Source: Vigna angularis (taxonomy: Eukaryota > Streptophyta > Magnoliopsida > Fabales > Fabaceae). Taken from it: a stretch of DNA of 64,000 bases. The stretch spans positions 33,341,631 through 33,405,630 of the forward strand of contig NC_068971.1 of the NCBI RefSeq assembly GCF_016808095.1, read 5' to 3'. This document shows, piece by piece, positions 59,661 through 64,000 of this stretch (its first letter is position 1; each line of letters begins with the position of its first letter). The position numbers and the translations under genes were made by a program. Below the pieces are notes generated by a model that searched no databases, was not told where the DNA came from, and worked only from the letters and a program-made list of their open reading frames with translations.

Positions 59661-60494
59661 GAATTCAATAAACTCTTGTTACATTTTCGTTTATTTTGGA
59701 TTCTGCTTCATTCTCTCCAACCATCATGTTTCTCGTAGATACCATACAGTACTATCTTCACAAAGACCCCGTGGTAATTGCCAAAATGTCCTTATGGAGC
59801 CGACTATACCTCGCAAAGACAACCTTGAACTCTTCACACTCACTCTAATAATCACTGCTCTTCCTTAGATGGGGGATATCTAGGTACTTGTCCTTTTCAA
59901 GCCAAATGAAGGGTATGTTTATAAAAGACACTCAAACACTATAATCAGTCACGTGCGTCAAACAATATTAAATGAGCAATGAATAAATGTAATTAATTTA
60001 TCTGATATACTATACTGTATATCATAATGAAATTAATTAATCTACATTGTCTAATAACGTTAGATTAACTTTGACTAATACGATTTACAATTCTTCTTAA
60101 CTTAAATATATTTTATCAAATATTCTTAAATTAAATATATATCATTTTAGGTGGTCGAGATACACTTAAATATGAACAATATATTAATAAAATTAATTTA
60201 AAATATATTAAATATAAATATATTAAAGATAGAATATGCACAATATATTAATAAAATTAATTTTAAAAAATTAAATATAAATATATTAAAGATATTTGGA
60301 CAAAGATAAGTACATCGTTTAATAAATTTTACCTTTAATAGACATTAACGTTCTACTTGATGAGTATATAGATAAATAAAAATAACATAAAGTTTCACTG
60401 TTTTTTTTTTCAATTATTTTACTTTTAATTATTATTTTTATCTCTCTTATCAAACAACCTACATTAATTATTTTCCATTCACAATTATAGTTAC

Positions 60495-60535
<41 letters not shown>

Positions 60536-63498
60536 ACTATCTTTTTATTTAAATTTTTTTTTTAATGTTTTTTAAATTAAATTAATTATTTTATCAATAT
60601 TATCTTCTAAGTAACAGTTTATTTAAATTTAGTCAACTTTTTTAATTTGGCCATTTTTTTAAATTTAATATTTTTTTTAATTAAAAGATTACTTACAATA
60701 TTTTTTTTAATTAAAAGATTACTTACAAAATTTATTTATATTTAATTTTATAATTATAACAATAAGAATAAAAATAATTTTATTTTTTTATCACAAAAAA
60801 ATATACATAGAAAAAGTGAATATAACACATATGTATCCACTAATAGTTAATAAAAAAAATGGAATGTTATTCAAGTATTATTAGTTACGATGGTATAGAA
60901 TATGGGAATAAATGGAAAATTGTTTATACCCAAAATAATTTTACCCTTAGTTTGGAGTGTTCAAAATTCCTATCATACAATAACCACTAATATTCATTGT
61001 TATTTTCTTTTTATTAAAACTAACTAGTGTATTTGAACGGAGAACTTTAAAATAGTAATTCATGTTCTTAGAGAAATTTTAAATTATTTTATAATAAAAA
61101 AATTAAACAATTTGAAATTAAATTATTTATATTTTATGTATTTAAATTTCTTTTAATTGTGAAGTATCACTTTCAGATGAAGATTTAAGCTCGAGGTTAT
61201 TTTTACAACTTTCTATATACAACATTTTCACTAGATACTTCATCCGGGCACTTAAAGTGATCCACTATAACCTTAGCGTGATCCACTATAACCTTAGCGA
61301 TCTTTCATAAGATGGAAATACTGCTGACCTTGTTTCAAGTTTTTCATATAAATGCAAGATACCTACAAAAGTGATAGCATTATTATTTACATCCATGAAG
61401 AGCTACATATCCCTCTAATTCTTCAGTAAATTTGACTCATCTTGCTGTTCTTCAATATTTATTTGTTAATTGAAACTAAAATAATCTAAAGGTCACACAA
61501 CGCCACCGATCATGATGTCAGAAGTTTACACCCCCTCAATCAATCTACCAAGACAAGACGAGAGATGATCAATCATCTATCCATGTCATCATAAACTAGT
61601 AGATATCATTCAAAAACTTTGCATTGGAGCAAGTTTGTGCAGAATAGGAGCAAGTTTGTGCAGAGTAACAGGTGATTAACTACATTAATCAGACTAGTCC
61701 AAATCATCTCTCCAATTTGGTGGCCATTAATAAGTTCACTCCCATTGAAATGATTCAGATAGAGCACCAATGGATCCTAAAATTTGCCCGTTATAACAGA
61801 TAATACAAATAAAGAACAATTGGTATTTTATCAAGTCATTCAATATATTTCCTGGTTATCCACCTCTTCCGAACCAACAGAAGTCAGTACCATTAAACTA
61901 AGAGTAAATGCTGACTACGTCTAAAATCCATCGATTCATATACCTTTGGCTTTGATGTTGCAATTAAGGCTTGCAGTTCTTGTTGGGGAGTTACCAAAGG
62001 ATTATTTCTTAAAAAAAAGTATTCTTTAACCAGAATAAATCGTGGTTTATTCACGGAACATTACCTATTAGGTTATAGGATATATTAAAGATTATTTTAT
62101 TTTCATTTCTTAAAGATACTTTCCAAATACAATACCCTCTACACATACAATGCTGCTCAAATTAACTTATTATCCAGTTAAGCACGAAGTTTGAAATTGA
62201 AAATCTAACAGCCCTCAAGATCCAGTCCTATTGTGCCAACTAAAGGGAATTTACAAGGTTTAACCATCTTGGACAAAATTCTTAAAGGATCTGGAAAAAC
62301 ATGATTTCAAGCACAAAGCCCATCAGGTGAGTTATTTAACATTTACAACAATCAAATTGTGCACATGCATGCACACAATTACAATATATAACAATAATTT
62401 CTAGAATTTTAAAAAGACATTTCTAAAGAAATTTTCCTGTAATGACTGCTTGAGTGCAAATCCAATAGATTTTACAGCTAACAGAATCCAAATCCATCAT
62501 CCGTCTCTTGTATCAGTAGTTGTCAACAATAACAGTTTACTTGGAGTCAACTGAAGGAGGAATTGGATATTTTTCATATATGTAAAGGAAAAAAGTTCAT
62601 CGGTTCAGATGCTTTCATTTTTTTATAATAATAACAAAAAACCAAAACCCCGGGCAACAACATTGTGTGCAGAATGCTTTTCTAAAGTCTAAACCCTTTA
62701 ACTTCACCTTCAACCACCTTAAGTGTAAACTCTTCCCCTTCAATGACCTTAAGTCTAGAGTACAAAAAGGAAAGCTAGAAATCTTAAAGCAGAACCATAG
62801 TCAGTTGAAATGAAACAAACATTGCACACTGTAAAGATAAAAGAAAAGAAAGGGAATTGGTACGGCAGAGACCACTTTGTACCCTCTTTGATCAGCTTTG
62901 TCTTAATTAGGACACACCAGGAAGATTAAACAATAAAGAAATCATAGCATCTAGAAAAACAGAAATGCACCCATCATCCAAAGAAACAAACACCAACAGC
63001 AAAAACACACAGTCAAGAACCACATAACCATGAACATTATGTTACAGTTCAAGAAAATGGCACAAAACCCAAACAACAAATAGTCAGTGACAAACACATA
63101 ACACAACCTCTATGGCACATATAATAGAATTTAATTGAGCTAAAGATTCACCAAACAAAACATTTACATACCGGATCATTTCCTAGTAAACAAGAATGTG
63201 CCAAATAATATCAAGGTTTTCAACCCTCATAAGTCAAATTTGTCTACAGTTTCCAGCAATGTCAACAGTTGCAACTAGGCTACTAAATTTCAGAAACTTA
63301 TGGACAATGCTGCCCCAGAAAACTTAAAACAATAAAACTTAAAACAATGCCGGTGACGCCAAAATTGATCTTTTCATAGACTAAGGTGGCAGAAATACAC
63401 TAAGCAAAACTTTGAATTTCACACTAAACACCAAATAAAACTACTTCCGTTCAAAAGCCACATATCATCATCATCGGTTTCAACAATAAACGGAACAG
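59661..63498. other. intergenic, 3.8 kb, no gene recognised
   Basis: The first ~200 bp may be gypsy leader. After that the sequence is AT-rich, with a (TA)n run at 60497-60535, a 21-bp duplication (tgatccactataaccttagc, at 61258 and 61279) and another 21-bp duplication (gagcaagtttgtgcaga, at 61627 and 61648). From about 61900 the sequence is less AT-rich and may include the 3' untranslated region or downstream transcript of the LWD gene. Confidence 0.45.
60497..60535. repeat. (TA)n microsatellite
   Basis: About 17 TA units with a small irregularity at the right end, in a strongly AT-rich setting. Confidence 0.93.
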
Positions 63499-63570
63499 AG
63501 ATAGAGATGTGATTTCAAGTCTAAATTATCCCAAAGATAGAGATGTGATTTCAAGTCTAAATTATCCCAA
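63499..63570 (-). repeat. 36-bp perfect tandem duplication downstream of the LWD gene
   Basis: Two units, each starting agatagagatgtgatttcaa, at 63499 and 63535. They lie 60 bp beyond the LWD stop codon, so they are probably in its 3' untranslated region. The identity of the copies suggests a recent event. Confidence 0.9.
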
Positions 63571-63629
63571 AGTCCGGTTTGCACATGGAGGAAACAAAGA
63601 AAAAGAGGATAAAACAGGAATAATAATAA

Positions 63630-64000
63630 TCAAACCCTAAGAATCTGAAGTTTAGTAGAGAACGCAATGGCGACCCAATCAGGCTGCGAAGACGACCACT
63701 GAAGCTGCTCAATCTCCGCCCCAGCAGTGTACGCAAGAATTGGATCAAGCCCACCCTCCACAGGTTGACCCATGGATGACAAATCCCAAATCAGCGCCTG
63801 AGAATCGTCCCCTGCAGTGCATATATGACAGGAGCTATGCGGGGCCCATGCAATGGCGTTGACGCTGGCCTGGTGCCGCTGCAGCTCCACCACAGGCAGT
63901 GTGGGGAAGCGAATATCCAGCACCACCACCTTGGCGCTGTCCATGATAATAGTGGCCATGTACCTCGGGTCCTGCTTGTTCCACCCCAGCCGAACCAGAG
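63630..64000 (-). CDS. LWD1: LWD1/AN11-type WD40 repeat protein, C-terminal part
   Basis: Only the last ~122 codons are in the window; the gene continues beyond 64000. The visible protein reads [20 protein letters not shown] at the edge, then [40 protein letters not shown] and [20 protein letters not shown], and ends [15 protein letters not shown]. These are the last WD40 blades of the plant LWD1/LWD2 (AN11-like) proteins, WD40 scaffolds of about 340 residues. In Arabidopsis LWD proteins act with TCP factors on the clock gene CCA1; the related TTG1 controls flavonoid and trichome programmes. The text [20 protein letters not shown] fits LWD rather than TTG1 as I remember both. The frame is intact with no intron in this part. 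Confidence 0.88.
   Translation of the reverse strand, partial: LVRLGWNKQDPRYMATIIMDSAKVVVLDIRFPTLPVVELQRHQASVNAIAWAPHSSCHICTAGDDSQALIWDLSSMGQPVEGGLDPILAYTAGAEIEQLQWSSSQPDWVAIAFSTKLQILRV

Overview
This window is nuclear DNA of a flowering plant, almost certainly a dicot and probably a legume. It is AT-rich, has intron-bearing genes with GT-AG junctions, a plastid-targeted GAPDH A-subunit gene, a single-exon PPR gene, and wide gene-poor stretches filled with decayed transposons and microsatellites. The legume call is an inference: the protein and retrotransposon sequences resemble soybean and bean families as I remember them. Nothing was searched. I see no tRNA, rRNA, CRISPR or organelle-derived DNA.

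Genes that look functional: a DUF761 ('cotton fibre') protein (7089-7706, +); a mitochondrial-type P-class PPR protein (14885-16504, -); two near-identical xyloglucan endotransglucosylase/hydrolases of the XTH4/XTH5 type, same strand and about 8.6 kb apart (31396-32551 and 39981-41507, +); the plastid GAPDH A subunit GAPA in five exons (48816-50995, -); and the 3' end of an LWD/AN11-type WD40 gene that runs off the right edge (63630-64000, -). The two XTH genes have four exons of exactly the same coding lengths (187, 101, 194, 400 nt), so they are a tandem duplication.

Broken genes: a sacsin-like pseudogene (12790-14826, -) ends 59 bp from the PPR stop codon; a decayed reading frame of unknown family lies near 17480-18420 (-); and a captured G-patch gene piece sits inside a Mutator-like element (57823-58242, +).

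Mobile DNA by region. The left end is a decayed SIRE-like Ty1/copia element (LTR, primer-binding site, gag with zinc knuckle, start of pol). It is interrupted by a complete 758-bp solo LTR with perfect 5-bp target duplications, whose U3 holds a 26-bp minisatellite. A diverged inverted relative of that LTR lies at 5089-5485. A copia 3' end faces an inverted piece of its own LTR at 28269-28653. Between the XTH genes lie a 2.5-kb hAT-like element and a 960-bp long-TIR element flanked by a direct duplication of host sequence. At 52130-55320 a copia pol remnant is followed by nested DNA elements, including a 1058-bp CACTA-type element with a CTT target duplication and a 116-bp internal tandem array. 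At 57114-58631 is a Pack-MULE with ~160-bp TIRs. A Ty3/gypsy gag remnant follows at 58940-59660 (-).

The genes do not form a pathway or cluster apart from the XTH pair. I found no convincing undescribed biological system. The most informative items are the Pack-MULE, the sacsin pseudogene beside the PPR gene, the solo LTR with its minisatellite, and the XTH duplication with its transposon-filled spacer.
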